Origin: JAJZMY01 sp964604635
GTDB lineage: Archaea; Micrarchaeota; Micrarchaeia; Micrarchaeales; Micrarchaeaceae
Direction of reading: 5' to 3'
Length of the DNA: 32,061 nucleotides
Assembly: GCA_964604635.1 (NCBI GenBank)
Contig: CAZRZO010000010.1
Span: 1 to 32,061, forward strand
Made by a program: the position numbers and the translations under genes. Shown here one piece after another: positions 19,301 through 27,271 of this stretch. A model generated the notes under the pieces. The model did not search any database. It had not been told where the DNA came from and saw only the letters and a list, made by a program, of their open reading frames with translations. Numbering within the stretch: the first letter of the stretch is position 1; every line of letters begins with the position of its first letter.

Positions 19301-19456
19301 TCATTTCCAATTGGTAGTTATTTATTGAGTTTTGGGGATATTAGTACTTTAATTATTATTATTGCAACAATTGTTTCATTGCTTATGCTTAATATTTTCT
19401 TAAAAAGAAAATCTTTAATTAAAAAGAATTTTAATAAACATAAACATAAAAAATAA
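13334..19456 (+). CDS. Giant secreted, C-terminally anchored surface protein (2040 aa)
   Basis: An N-terminal signal peptide (LYWVLFIAILLIISYSNITY, ending near residue 32) and one C-terminal membrane helix (about 2005-2025, STLIIIIATIVSLLMLNIFL) with a Lys/His tail place almost 2000 residues outside the cell. The ectodomain is rich in Asn, Ser, Thr, Tyr and Pro, with many N-x-S/T sequons and scattered Cys, so glycosylation and some disulfides are likely. Segments such as YMSTTPNGDLYVIS (about 594), FAVSPGGQYVYIAAP (about 876) and GYLYVLDYWG (about 973) look like blades of a beta-propeller. An unusual Gly/aromatic amphipathic stretch lies at about 705-755 (ATKAVGNFFKGIGVTIKNVA and on through GNWFKHLF), like a membrane-active or fusion segment. 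GTGAAGTA gives the start. The next gene follows by 63 nt. No family is recognised; adhesion or envelope function is inferred. Confidence 0.85.
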   Translation: MDLKKFNLFKLYWVLFIAILLIISYSNITYATKTVISGASGGVTDGYYTPNPSNTKACWWFSSSGQQVIKHLTTPPDIPLAIAPAVADPTFSWFNCQYITTITFKTKYPDALGGKLKGTISGSETDTPLTVKVLSYNQQSASWLITCPNKPNPNNTAEYFNSTPNSFIGGDQCLTSTSSLTTGITLYNNYSWDTGYYSGAMAIPGPGDVYAGDCLCKNGQTASAEISNITISNIGIGNVTDLGYSGAVQDNNFNTPSATSYNISNAYNSISNIFSGVPSQPQRGIFTWNVKYADFASAPISELSQTSNHNLNFYFTYAFSYPTIVPLYPPPICLGPFPLPPPAPPLYLCREQYTCNYNYKYSETSKINSIQNSNILIPSYPSKLNNSKTITWNSVQVLPYLLYSLSIPITQSDINSNALLYYNNTYDIYSPHNFLNPGNYLDPYKLNSNSSFFVNYKTSKGYVLEELPSNFISTNSTQVHNILTSSIVKYKKQGKNWFNIFAKTKFLTTIGIKSNNFATPLNNCNQQNPSHCTSISSYQPYYNAPTSENRNTTILSRFSSSFPSFNNFFNISPFYSHQSSDYKPFLGPITIKNPVYMSTTPNGDLYVISQASSSSCFIYILCGISHTKTISETLVIIKAIPKGYYNLSIYQPGILAGPIGLPSSSLGTWNNMWKKYWKNVITEQSNTVYVTMLIPISKGTINYGSLFTFVISATKAVGNFFKGIGVTIKNVAKSVWNGLGHVINGVGNWFKHLFVPTTLSQPIIQIPSNNALISNQIVKQLSSNTSIQFNSIQSNLVPKTLSSISSIETSLNTCSGSYQIVPKSIKSDYDNDLFLFGYYSSSTSKDTNRILEMLANHKGCEYATINYPNVPTSEFAVSPGGQYVYIAAPNLPNKVIVYKNMGEQSQASSSKQNFVFASNIILSYSNKLIGTFNIGQWLSVGGPYHSSKLKKTYAPNNSIQYSFHIPLGLYDVKGYLYVLDYWGFEVGNKGPSAILMLQAFSGSKQLPINSFNVFDYILNNKSENNLGQILNSSNYYPPYGWPLSVNISLGNNQYLSYCISGCTVPAGLLALYPKQSPYHTDYLPLGPAINAKSIASASSSSQQNSKSSCSKDTLKTPNNCEIAFSTHCKNNIQICPILITRPTKGKISITSSSVSNLLGNIGLNAFEITMNYNQTAYLIAHEANTQGKSTQPYTELLAFNVNIYNYSSPSYFGSEAYTCYLNQPISTTKGVVGSTLPKAINNCNILKNYGLSKFYPPVIVMPSALNYSENLGSDLKYLSIPNLLSSLPIGSNCIKINKKTLNATPTKSCSGSSSNTKVPNYNNGINTKLSSISSSNSQPHLTTINSSIYGYDIIPFNVIYSVNQSWNPSLATGSVVATQVPGIVPTICYPLSLPYPASTNLVGFNPNHQNLKKLNELKTASCLFNFNSPHCKNLLLNNIFNFTKAPEGIPAPQLKSIKSIINANPQLNSLSPYLCKQTLSIPGSGSSTEKTNCKAYTAKAVPATPNIKSNNVVNRIEGSETFLQELISNNYYLPNLSDKNLIIPPILKYNLFSNRLFGELYVNLSIIPTKYAIPPQIINSARNYSYSLIHFIQSSSSSSSYPGYAVEQSNPVNPIAIGISSTTGYYKENRFIGISKFNYISTTTPTFLNITQLYKFDIYKNSISLDLSNNKYMMGYNRLIYTFIDRFNNTIFMPIDVDFVNITTIKMNSSESVNPNNSNQTIITINGTIGHNKNSVFTSIKNGYIYLYFDTNLNYYNLNNGHTPTSINPAPKGYYTQADICAFGLPMINCQVAKPLASIIQPKCSNTNNNNNIFSKYICEAQQNSNNEHALVSGPSTANTINFHSPTVCKKPAKSMLNLSPYNCNIYGDVKGKNNKLLPITSTLNNNKAYCVPDFINGTGTLTTQLGLVKILPINNGQFTYKFSVCGTGTAKLIANYYGSPTQSPEPEIFNQTNLSNSGGKFESMSNLTTFKHKTLEYNYSNAPNSSAISFPIGSYLLSFGDISTLIIIIATIVSLLMLNIFLKRKSLIKKNFNKHKHKK

Positions 19457-19519
19457 AATAATAATAAAAATGAAACAAAAGAAATATATATCTGAAAAAC
19501 AAAATAATATTTAGATAAA

Positions 19520-21921
19520 ATGATTATTTTAAGCTTTCAAGCAATATTAACATTAATTCCAATAATAGTAATAATAATTTTAATAGGTGCTGCAGCAGGA
19601 CTTTCAAGAGGATCTAATATATTTACTTTTTTTGGATTTGGTTCTTTATTAGGTTTTAGTAAAGGTATTGGTGGTGGCGGAGCTGGAAAGTCAATTAAAA
19701 ATATCAAATATTCAAAAAGATCTAATAGTACATTAAAAAATATAGCTGAAATGGGTATTATTAGTAAATCAGGAAAATTAAAATCAATTGAAGCAAGAAA
19801 ATCAAAATATGCAAAAATGGGTATTATTAGTAAATCAGGAAAATTAAAATTAATTGAAGCAAGAAAATTNNNNNNNNNNNNNNNNNNNNNNNNNNNNNNN
19901 NNNNNNNNNNNNNNNNNNNNNNNNNNNNNNNNNNNNNNNNNNNNNNNNNNNNNNNNNNNNNNNNNNNNNAAATGGGTATTATTAGTAAATCAGGAAAATT
20001 AAAATTAATTGAAGCAAGAAAATTAAAATATGCAAAAATGACAAAAATATCAAAAATAATGCATGTTTCATCATCTTCTACAAAATTAAAAAATAGAATG
20101 CTTTTTTCTTCTTTATCTGTAAAAACCCCTATTTCATCTTCTTCAAAACTTCACACTCTTTCAAAATCAGAAGCAGTAATTAGTCCTGCTAGTGGGATAT
20201 TAATGGCTGTTGGTAGTGCAACTTTAGGAAAAGGATTATTAAAAGATAATATTGATAAAAAGCAATTACATAGAGAAGATAAATACAATAGAGCAAATAA
20301 TAAAATAGAAGGAACAATTGCAAAAGTGCAAAATAAAAAGAATCAATATTCTTATGAAGTAACAAAAACAACAACAGCAAAACAAAACACAGCAAAAATT
20401 AAGAAATCACCTTCTTTCCATTTAAAAGGATTTGGATATGAAGGTGTTGGGAATGCAAAAGCTCAGTTTACTGTTGGTCTACCTCTTATTGGTTCACCCC
20501 TTTCAGCATTATTTTCAAAGAAAGTAAAAATAAATAGATTATCAGGAAAACTAGAACATCTTCAACATAAACAAAATGTTTTATATGTTAAACATTTACA
20601 AGTGCAAAATCCTGAATTATATAAATCAGTAAAAAATCAATATAATATTGAGAAAAAGAATACTAAAACATTAAATAACTTAAAACAAGATTATTATAAA
20701 ACATCTAATCAATCTCAATTTAATAAAATATTATCTAATACAACAAGTAGTGCAGTACTTGCATTAAATAAATCTGAACCTTCATTAGATGTTAGTAATG
20801 ATAAATATCAACCAAAAGAAGAATTTATAAAATCTAAATTATCTCAAATGAATATTCCAAAAGAATATATTGATTCTTTTGATAAAAAAAGACCTGCAAT
20901 ACTTCAAGCAAGTTTTATAAAAAAGAAATCAATTGATACTAATTCAGATATTGCAAATAAATTATCAATTCAACAAGTAATAGATATGTCTGAAAAGGTT
21001 TTACTTGGTTCAATACTATTTGAAAATTTATTAAATAAAGAAAACAAAACATTTAAAATTTCTAATAAAAGTTCATTAATAAATGCATTTGAAAATAAAG
21101 ATGAAACAAAAATAAATCAAATACTTACAAATAATAATATTAAATTACCACAACAAAAAATTCAAAATTTGTTTAAAAGTTCACAAAATACTGCACAGAA
21201 AATAATGAATGACGCAAGTACTGAAAAAGCACAAGAATTTGCAGAGAAAATAATGTACAAAATTCATGAACATTCTCAAGTAGCATATAATGAAATTTTT
21301 AAGCAGAATCTAAAAAACACAATTAATGAAAATAATTCAGATTTAGCAAAATCAGTTGATAAAAATATTAATTCTTTAAATAGTTCACATACTTCTGATT
21401 TCTCAGAACAAGTATCAAAAATTTCTAATGGTCTTGGATTCATGTTATTTAAAAAAGATTTGAATGATCAAGCAATAACACAAGAAGCATATAATAACTT
21501 AAAACAAGATATAAACAAAAAAGCACCAAACCTAGTTAAATCATTAAATAATATCAAAATAGATAAACAAGGATTAACAATAGATAAAGCAGAACAATTA
21601 TATAATAATTCAATGAATACAATTAATACTTATATTAATAAAACAGCAGACATAGCAGCAGAGAAATCAGCAGAATTATTTTCAAATATTAATACTAAAA
21701 AGTTATTTAATCAGCAAAGTAAAAATGAATTAAATATACATCATGTTAAATCAAATTATGAAAATACTATTATAGGAAGAAAATTAAAAGAAACAATTAA
21801 AAAGGATAAAGAGAAAAAAGCAATTGAATCAAAGAAACAAGAAGAAAGAGAATTTAAACAAGAACAAGAAAGAGAACAAAGAGAAAAACAAAAGAAAGAA
21901 GAAGATAATAGCAAACATTAA
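19520..21921 (+). CDS. Membrane-anchored coiled-coil protein with 22-residue repeats, broken by an assembly gap
   Basis: One gene interrupted by 100 N (19870-19969). Before the gap: a membrane helix (about residues 3-30, ILTLIPIIVIIILIGAAAGL), a Gly-rich turn and a basic repeat beginning MGIISKSGKLK and ending ARKSKYAK, with a period of 22 residues (66 bp). After the gap the same repeat resumes at 19972, followed by about 630 residues. Those contain two weak hydrophobic stretches (VISPASGILMAVGSATLGKG and VGLPLIGSPLSALF), long helical segments, and a highly charged C-terminal coiled coil rich in Lys, Glu and Gln. The frame on the two sides differs only because 100 N is a placeholder length. 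It is probably cytoplasmic behind the first helix, and a partner of the giant surface protein encoded 63 nt upstream. No family is recognised. Confidence 0.75.
19751..20037 (+). repeat. 66-bp tandem repeat with collapsed or unassembled copies
   Basis: Unit starts are seen at 19751, 19817 and 19972. Units 1 and 2 are 66 bp apart and differ by a few bases (KSIEARKSK versus KLIEARKL). The unit after the gap matches the second type. The distance from 19817 to 19972 is not a multiple of 66, so the copy number inside the gap is unknown. Confidence 0.9.
19870..19969. other. Assembly gap of 100 N
   Basis: Exactly 100 N, the usual placeholder for a gap of unknown size. It lies inside the 66-bp tandem repeat, so short reads probably failed to span the array. 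Confidence 0.98.
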
Positions 21922-22114
21922 TTTAAATTAATGAAACAAGAAATAAATATAAAATTAAAAAACATTTAAGTATTTTTTTAACATAATAATTAATACTATT
22001 TAGTTATTATTTTAATTTATAATTACAATTTAAATATTATATTTAACAAATTAATAATTAATTGATAAAATATTAATGATAAAATATTAATTAATAATTC
22101 TTTTTGTGTTTATT

Positions 22115-22528
22115 ATGAATAATATTATTAAAGATAAATTAGTTGCAGTAATAAGAATTAGAGGTAGAGTTAATGTCAGATCAAATATAAGAGAAACAAT
22201 GACTCGATTAAATTTAAGATTTGTAAATAACTGTATATTAGTAAAAGCAAATGATACTTATTTTGGAATGTTAAAAAAATGTGAAAGTTATGTTGCATTT
22301 GGTGAAATAGATCAAGAAACCTTATCACGTTTATTCACTAAAAAACAAATTTCAACTGATCCAAAACAAGTTTTTGAAGATAATTATAATATGACTGAGT
22401 TAAAAACAGTTTTTAAACTTCACCCCCCTAAACATGGATTTAGAAGTACTAAATTAAGTTTTAAGCAAGGAGGATCATTAGGATATATGGGTGGGAACAT
22501 AAATCAATTATTAAAAAGAATGATTTAA
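22115..22528 (+). CDS. rpl30: Large ribosomal subunit protein uL30 (L7e/L30p)
   Basis: Archaeal-type uL30 of about 137 residues. Marks: AVIRIRGRVNVRSNIRETMT at the start, LNLRFVNNCILV, YFGMLKKCESYVAFGEID, LSRLFTK, and the basic Gly-rich C-terminal half (HPPKHGFRS, KQGGSLGYMG). It binds 23S rRNA in the 50S subunit. An in-frame GTG at 22106 belongs to a GTGTTTATT stretch that fits better as the ribosome binding site for the ATG at 22115. uL15 follows by 19 nt, the usual order of the archaeal spc operon; secY, commonly next, is not here. Confidence 0.95.
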   Translation: MNNIIKDKLVAVIRIRGRVNVRSNIRETMTRLNLRFVNNCILVKANDTYFGMLKKCESYVAFGEIDQETLSRLFTKKQISTDPKQVFEDNYNMTELKTVFKLHPPKHGFRSTKLSFKQGGSLGYMGGNINQLLKRMI

Positions 22529-22547
22529 TATTTAATACAATGATTAA

Positions 22548-22952
22548 ATGGTAATTAGAAACGATAAAAGAACAAGAAAGCACTTAGGCTCAAGAAGATG
22601 GGGTAGAGGTAATATAAAAAATGGAAGAGGAGCTGGAGATAGAGGTGGTGTTGGAAAAGGTGGAAAAAAACATAATTTCACATATCTTACTGCAAAAGCT
22701 CCTGAATTAATAAGCAGACCAAAAGGTTTTGTTAATCCCAGAAGCAAAAAATTAAAAGAAATAACATTAGATCAAATAAATAAAATTATTTTAAATGACA
22801 ATCAAAGTAATAATGAATTAGAATTTAAAAACTCTAAAGTTCTTAGTAATGGAAATATTGATAAACCATTAATTATTAAAGCATCTAAGTTTTCAAAGCA
22901 AGCAATTGAAAAAATAAAAAATAAAGGTGGACAAGCAATAATAATTCAATAA
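22548..22952 (+). CDS. rpl15: Large ribosomal subunit protein uL15
   Basis: 134 residues with the archaeal uL15 start TRKHLGSRRWGRG, the Gly/Arg-rich RNA-binding arm GRGAGDRGGVGKGGKKHNF, and the globular C-terminal part ending in KASKFSKQAIEKIKNKGGQA. It is part of the 50S subunit near the peptidyl-transferase region. ATGATTAA lies 8 nt before the ATG. It is paired with uL30. Length and motifs are normal. Confidence 0.95.
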   Translation: MVIRNDKRTRKHLGSRRWGRGNIKNGRGAGDRGGVGKGGKKHNFTYLTAKAPELISRPKGFVNPRSKKLKEITLDQINKIILNDNQSNNELEFKNSKVLSNGNIDKPLIIKASKFSKQAIEKIKNKGGQAIIIQ

Positions 22953-23070
22953 TCTTCTAATAATTATCTTCTAATAATCATCATAATAATAACTTAATAA
23001 TAATCATTTAATAATGATTAATATTTTAGTATGATTGCAAAATATATTAATAAAATCTTTTTAAAACAGT

Positions 23071-24243
23071 GTGAATTTGAAATCATTAACAATTGCATTT
23101 TATACTGATACCTATCTTCCAGCTATTGATGGTGTTGTTACTTCAATAATTGATTTCAGTAAGGAATTAAAGAAAAGAGGACATAAAGTATATATTTTTA
23201 CAAGTGGTGATAAATCAACAAAATCTTTTTCAAAAGATAGAAATATAATAGTTGCTAAAAGTATAAAATTAAAACATTATCCACAATATAGAATTGCATT
23301 ATTTCCTTTTTTTTCATCAATTAAATTAAATAAAATAAATCCAGATATAATACATATCCAAACACCATTTAGTATGGGGTTATTAGGCTTATTATCATCA
23401 AAATTTAGTAAAGTTCCAACAATTGCAAGCTTTCATACAATGTTTAATAATAAAATAATAATAAATGAATATGTATCAAAAAATAAATATATTAAAAATT
23501 TAATCCAAAAATATTCTTGGAAATATATTAGATTTTTCTATAATAATACAAATACAGTAATTGCTCCAAGTAATATAATCAAGGAATTGTTAGAAAAAAG
23601 AGGTATTAATAATGTACTTGTTATTCCTAATGGATTAAATATTAATTACTTTAATACAAAAATAAATGGAAATAAAATAAGAAAAGAATATGTAAAAGAC
23701 AAAAAAGGCAAATTAATTATTTATGTTAGTAGATTAAGTAAGGAAAAAAAGCTGGAAATATTAATAAAAGCATCAAAATTTTTAGATAAAAGTATTAAAT
23801 TTATTATAATTGGAGATGGACCAGCAATTAATTATTATAAAAAATTAATAGTAAAAAACCAATTACAAGATAGATTTAAATTTCTTGGATTTATTGATCA
23901 CAAAAAGCTTGGAAAATATTATTCAGCATCTGATTTATTTTGTATACCATCAACTTTTGAAACTCAAGGTCTTGTTTCATTAGAAGCAATGGCTTGTGGT
24001 AAACCAGTTGTAGGTGCAAATTATCTTGCTTTAAAAGAAATAATAAAAACAGGACAAAATGGAGAATTATTTAAACCTTCAAATTATAGAGATTGTGCAA
24101 AAAAAATACAAAAGGTTTTAAATAATACTAAATCATACAAATATACTGTATCAACTGCTAAAAATTATTCAATTGAAAAAATGACTGATAAATTATTAGA
24201 TGTATATAAAAATGTTATTGATAATAATATAAAAAATAAATAG
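23071..24243 (+). CDS. Glycosyltransferase family 4 (GT-B fold)
   Basis: A 390-residue cytosolic or membrane-associated transferase of nucleotide-sugar residues, probably to a lipid or envelope glycan. The acceptor half begins IAFYTDTYLPAIDGVVTSI with HKVYIFTSGD and IIHIQTPFSMGLLG. The donor half has VIPNGLNINYF, the YVSRLSKEKK motif and the E-x7-E region FETQGLVSLEAMACGKPVV. The overall pattern matches diacylglycerol or mannosyl transferases of the GT4 group; the sugar and acceptor are not predictable. The start is uncertain: GTG at 23071, or TTG at 23077, which would have GTGTGAAT at the window's usual 8-nt step. Short 11-bp A+T repeats overlap the stop. Confidence 0.9.
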   Translation: MNLKSLTIAFYTDTYLPAIDGVVTSIIDFSKELKKRGHKVYIFTSGDKSTKSFSKDRNIIVAKSIKLKHYPQYRIALFPFFSSIKLNKINPDIIHIQTPFSMGLLGLLSSKFSKVPTIASFHTMFNNKIIINEYVSKNKYIKNLIQKYSWKYIRFFYNNTNTVIAPSNIIKELLEKRGINNVLVIPNGLNINYFNTKINGNKIRKEYVKDKKGKLIIYVSRLSKEKKLEILIKASKFLDKSIKFIIIGDGPAINYYKKLIVKNQLQDRFKFLGFIDHKKLGKYYSASDLFCIPSTFETQGLVSLEAMACGKPVVGANYLALKEIIKTGQNGELFKPSNYRDCAKKIQKVLNNTKSYKYTVSTAKNYSIEKMTDKLLDVYKNVIDNNIKNK

Positions 24244-24394
24244 AAAATAAATAGAAAATAAATAAAAACATAGAGTAATAATAATATAATAATAAATTAA
24301 TTATAAATTAATAATAAAACACTATATTTTTAAATTAAATATCCTATTAAAATACAATAAATATATTTTACTATAATAAATAAAAAACAGAAAA

Positions 24395-24400
24395 AGGCGA
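24395..24400 (+). promoter_or_regulatory. Ribosome binding site-like GGCGAT before a second ATA start
   Basis: GGCGAT is one base off GGTGAT. It lies 5 bases before an ATA at 24406 that begins the only plausible start region of the coiled-coil protein gene. Confidence 0.4.
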
Positions 24401-24405
24401 TTAGC

Positions 24406-25296
24406 ATAACTGAAGACAAGTCAGAGAAAAAAACTGATATAATAAATCAGTCAGAAAAAGAGGAATCAAGTAATAATAAAATAGAAAAACAGGATTTAAA
24501 GAGTCAAGAACCTGATCAAGAAGATAAAAAGCAGGAAGTAAAAGAGACTAATGATTTAAAAACAGAAAAAAATATAGATCAAACATCTAATAATACTTCT
24601 ATTGCTAAAACAACTCCTAATGCTAAAATAACACCTATTGTTAAAACAGCTATATCTACAATTCAAAAGCAAAATATAACATCATTAAATACAAAGTCTA
24701 AAGAGTCTGATAATACTCCTCCTGAAAGTCCAGAAGTAGTTAAATTAAGAGAAATAATAAATAAATTTAGAGAGCAAAGAAGTGAATTAATAAAGCAGAT
24801 AAGAGGAAATAAATACAGATTGTATTATAAAGAAACAGAAAAAATAGCAGTAGCTAAATTAGTAGAAGAAAATCCTGATGAAATTGACTATAGAAAAATA
24901 AGATATTTTAAAAAATTAAAAAATCGTATAGAATTTAAAATATCAACTTCTTCTTTGTCATTAAATGAAGAAAAAGATTTAATTAGGAAAATAAATCAAG
25001 TTAATGAAGAACTAGCAAAATCAATGAAATTTGTAAGATTAAAAAGAAAATCAGAATTAATTAATAGTGATATAGAAGAATTTAAATCAAATATTAATCA
25101 ATTAGATGATGAAATTTCAGCAATTGATTTGAAATTAGATGACTATTTTTCAAAGTTAAGAGCAATTAATAGAACTAATAATAAATTTGAAAGGTTCACT
25201 AGACCAAGTACTTTTAATAATAGAAAATATGAGCCAAGGCCAACTCCTAATTTTAGTATAGAAGATATTGCTGTTATTAAAAAGCATAAAAAGTAA
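24406..25296 (+). CDS. COG1340-like archaeal coiled-coil protein, ATA start proposed
   Basis: The reading frame is open from a TAA at 24358 to the stop at 25296 but has no ATG, GTG or TTG before a TTG at 24820. Starting there would remove about 138 residues of clearly coding sequence, including the first part of the coiled coil (LREIINKFREQRSELIKQIR). An ATA at 24406 after GGCGAT gives a natural start ITEDKSEKK and 296 residues. Layout: an acidic, Gln/Lys/Thr-rich disordered N-terminal ~105 residues, then long charged coiled-coil helices with RIEFKISTSSLSLNEEKDLI and KINQVNEELAK, which resemble the archaeal COG1340 coiled-coil family (known from memory; no search run). The C-terminal tail has NFSIEDIAVIKKHKK. 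The function of that family is not firmly known. Confidence 0.7.
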   Translation: MTEDKSEKKTDIINQSEKEESSNNKIEKQDLKSQEPDQEDKKQEVKETNDLKTEKNIDQTSNNTSIAKTTPNAKITPIVKTAISTIQKQNITSLNTKSKESDNTPPESPEVVKLREIINKFREQRSELIKQIRGNKYRLYYKETEKIAVAKLVEENPDEIDYRKIRYFKKLKNRIEFKISTSSLSLNEEKDLIRKINQVNEELAKSMKFVRLKRKSELINSDIEEFKSNINQLDDEISAIDLKLDDYFSKLRAINRTNNKFERFTRPSTFNNRKYEPRPTPNFSIEDIAVIKKHKK

Positions 25297-25487
25297 GTAA
25301 AAAACAAATGCAAATACAAAATTCTAATAATTTTTTATGTTTTTACTTTTTTAATAAACAATATAAATACAAATTATTATTACATAATAATACAAATAAA
25401 ATCCAACAATATAAATTCATTAGATCTAAGTAGTAGTAATAATAAGTAACAAAAAAACAATAAAACAAAAATAAAACAGATGTTAAA

Positions 25488-26798
25488 ATGAAAATTAAAT
25501 TTTTTGGCGCTGCTGGTGAAGTAGGCAGAAGCTGTATAATGATTTCAACTGATAAAACTAAAATTTTATTAGATAGTGGAATAAAATTAGGACGAAAAGA
25601 AGAATATCCAGTTATTACTGATGAAGAAATTAAGACTATTGATGGTGTATTTATTACACATGCACATATTGATCATTCTGGATTTCTACCATTTCTTTAT
25701 TCAAAATCTTATAGCAATAATTTTTTTGCTACAAAACCAACAATTGAACTAATAAATGTATTATTAAGTGATTATCTTAGAATAAACTCAGATCTTAAAT
25801 TTGAAAAGAATATAATGAATTCAATAAATTCAAGATTTAAAATGATTGATTTTAAAAAAGAATTTAAATTTAAAGATTTAACAATAAAATTTATTCCAGC
25901 AGGACATATTCTTGGAAGTGCATTAATAAGTATAAGTGATGGAAAAAACACATTACTATATACTGGAGATATTAATTTATTAAAAACAAGATTATTGAAT
26001 GGTGCTGATTTAAGAAATCTTGATGCAGATACTTTAATATGTGAAAGTACATATGGTGGAGATAAAGACATATTCCCTGATGAAAAACAAGTTGCAAAAC
26101 AATTGATAAATACAATAAATGAATCAATAAAAACTAATTCAAAAATAATAATACCAAGTTTTGCAGTTGGTAGAGCGCAAGAAATATTGTTCTTTTTAGA
26201 TGATTATATAAATTCTGGAATGATACCAAAGATTTCAATATATGTTGATGGAATGATTAATAAAGTTCTTAGAATTTATAGGCATAATGTAATATATTGT
26301 AAAAAAGAATTACAAAGCAGAATATTAATGAGTGATAATGACCCATTCAGAAGTAAAAATTTTAAGATTGTTGATAAAAAAAATATAAGAAATTATATTG
26401 TTAATAAAGAGGAACCAGTTATAATTGTTACAACAAGTGGAATGCTAACAGGAGGACCAGTAATGTTTTATTTGTCAAAATTAGCGCAGAATCCAATGAA
26501 TAAACTAATACTTGTTGGATATCAAGCAGTAGGTACTCTTGGACGTGATATACAAGAGGGAATAAAAAAAGTAATAATAAATAATACTGAAATTAATGTT
26601 AAATTAAAAGTTGAAACATTTCATATTTCAGCACATGCTGATAGAAAAAGATTAGAACAAATACCAATGAAATTAAAAAGTCTAAAAAATATATTTTTAG
26701 TTCATGGAGAATCAACTAAATTAGAACAATTAAAAACAGAACTATCAAAAAAATACAATGTGAAAATTGCCCAATTAAACACTGAATATGAAATTTAA
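25488..26798 (+). CDS. Beta-CASP metallo-beta-lactamase ribonuclease (aCPSF2-like)
   Basis: 436 residues; Zn-dependent RNA endo- or exonuclease of the CPSF73/RNase J superfamily. MBL motifs: an early Asp (LLDSGI), HAHIDHSG (HxHxDH), PAGHILGSA, YTGDINLL. Beta-CASP motifs: ESTYGG (A), IPSFAVGRAQEILF, TSGMLTGGP (B), FHISAHAD and FLVHGE (C). No N-terminal KH domains are present, so this is the short aCPSF2-type rather than aCPSF1, the transcription termination factor. Probable role in RNA 3'-end processing or turnover. ATGTTAAA lies 8 nt before the ATG. It appears to be complete. Confidence 0.94.
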   Translation: MKIKFFGAAGEVGRSCIMISTDKTKILLDSGIKLGRKEEYPVITDEEIKTIDGVFITHAHIDHSGFLPFLYSKSYSNNFFATKPTIELINVLLSDYLRINSDLKFEKNIMNSINSRFKMIDFKKEFKFKDLTIKFIPAGHILGSALISISDGKNTLLYTGDINLLKTRLLNGADLRNLDADTLICESTYGGDKDIFPDEKQVAKQLINTINESIKTNSKIIIPSFAVGRAQEILFFLDDYINSGMIPKISIYVDGMINKVLRIYRHNVIYCKKELQSRILMSDNDPFRSKNFKIVDKKNIRNYIVNKEEPVIIVTTSGMLTGGPVMFYLSKLAQNPMNKLILVGYQAVGTLGRDIQEGIKKVIINNTEINVKLKVETFHISAHADRKRLEQIPMKLKSLKNIFLVHGESTKLEQLKTELSKKYNVKIAQLNTEYEI

Positions 26799-26901
26799 TC
26801 AATTTTTATAAAAAAAGCAAAAATAATTGGTTTTTGAACACAAGTTTATTAATATTTTCGTATTTAAACTATTTTAATAAATTTATTAAAAAATTAATTT
26901 T

Positions 26902-27195
26902 ATGGCAAAAAAAACAAAAAAAGATATTGAAGAATTAGAGAAACTTAAAAAATTAAACATAATTGACACTATGTTAAAAAATATTGATATTGAAAATAAT
27001 TTATTATCAAATAGTTCAAAAGACTCTGAATCAGTATCTGACTTTTTTATTGATTCTGTATTGAATAAAGTTGCTAATGATAAAAATATAAATAAAAAAT
27101 TAAAGATGTTGGAAAAATTAACAACAAAGAAGACTAAAAAAATAAACAATAAATATAAACTAAATAAAAGTAAAATAAATAAACATAAAAAATAA
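26902..27195 (+). CDS. Small Lys-rich protein of unknown function
   Basis: 97 residues, starting MAKKTKKDIEELEKLKKL, with a central acidic Ser-rich stretch (LLSNSSKDSESVSDFFID) and a strongly basic tail ending KINKHKK. It appears helical at both ends. No ribosome binding site is visible; the message may be nearly leaderless (a TATA-like GTATTTAAAC lies near 26861). The basic tail suggests binding to nucleic acid or ribosomes, which is only a guess. It lies between the nuclease and tRNA-Ala on the same strand. Confidence 0.6.
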   Translation: MAKKTKKDIEELEKLKKLNIIDTMLKNIDIENNLLSNSSKDSESVSDFFIDSVLNKVANDKNINKKLKMLEKLTTKKTKKINNKYKLNKSKINKHKK

Positions 27196-27271
27196 AAACA
27201 ATTAATACTAATTTATTAAAAAGATCTATTATTTTTTATAATAAATTTAAAATATTGATTTAAATTATTAA

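Noticed and set aside
19670..19700. GGGGAGKS in the coiled-coil membrane protein resembles a Walker A motif
   Set aside because: It lies in a Gly-rich linker just after a membrane helix, with no surrounding P-loop strand pattern and no Walker B; a chance match is more likely.
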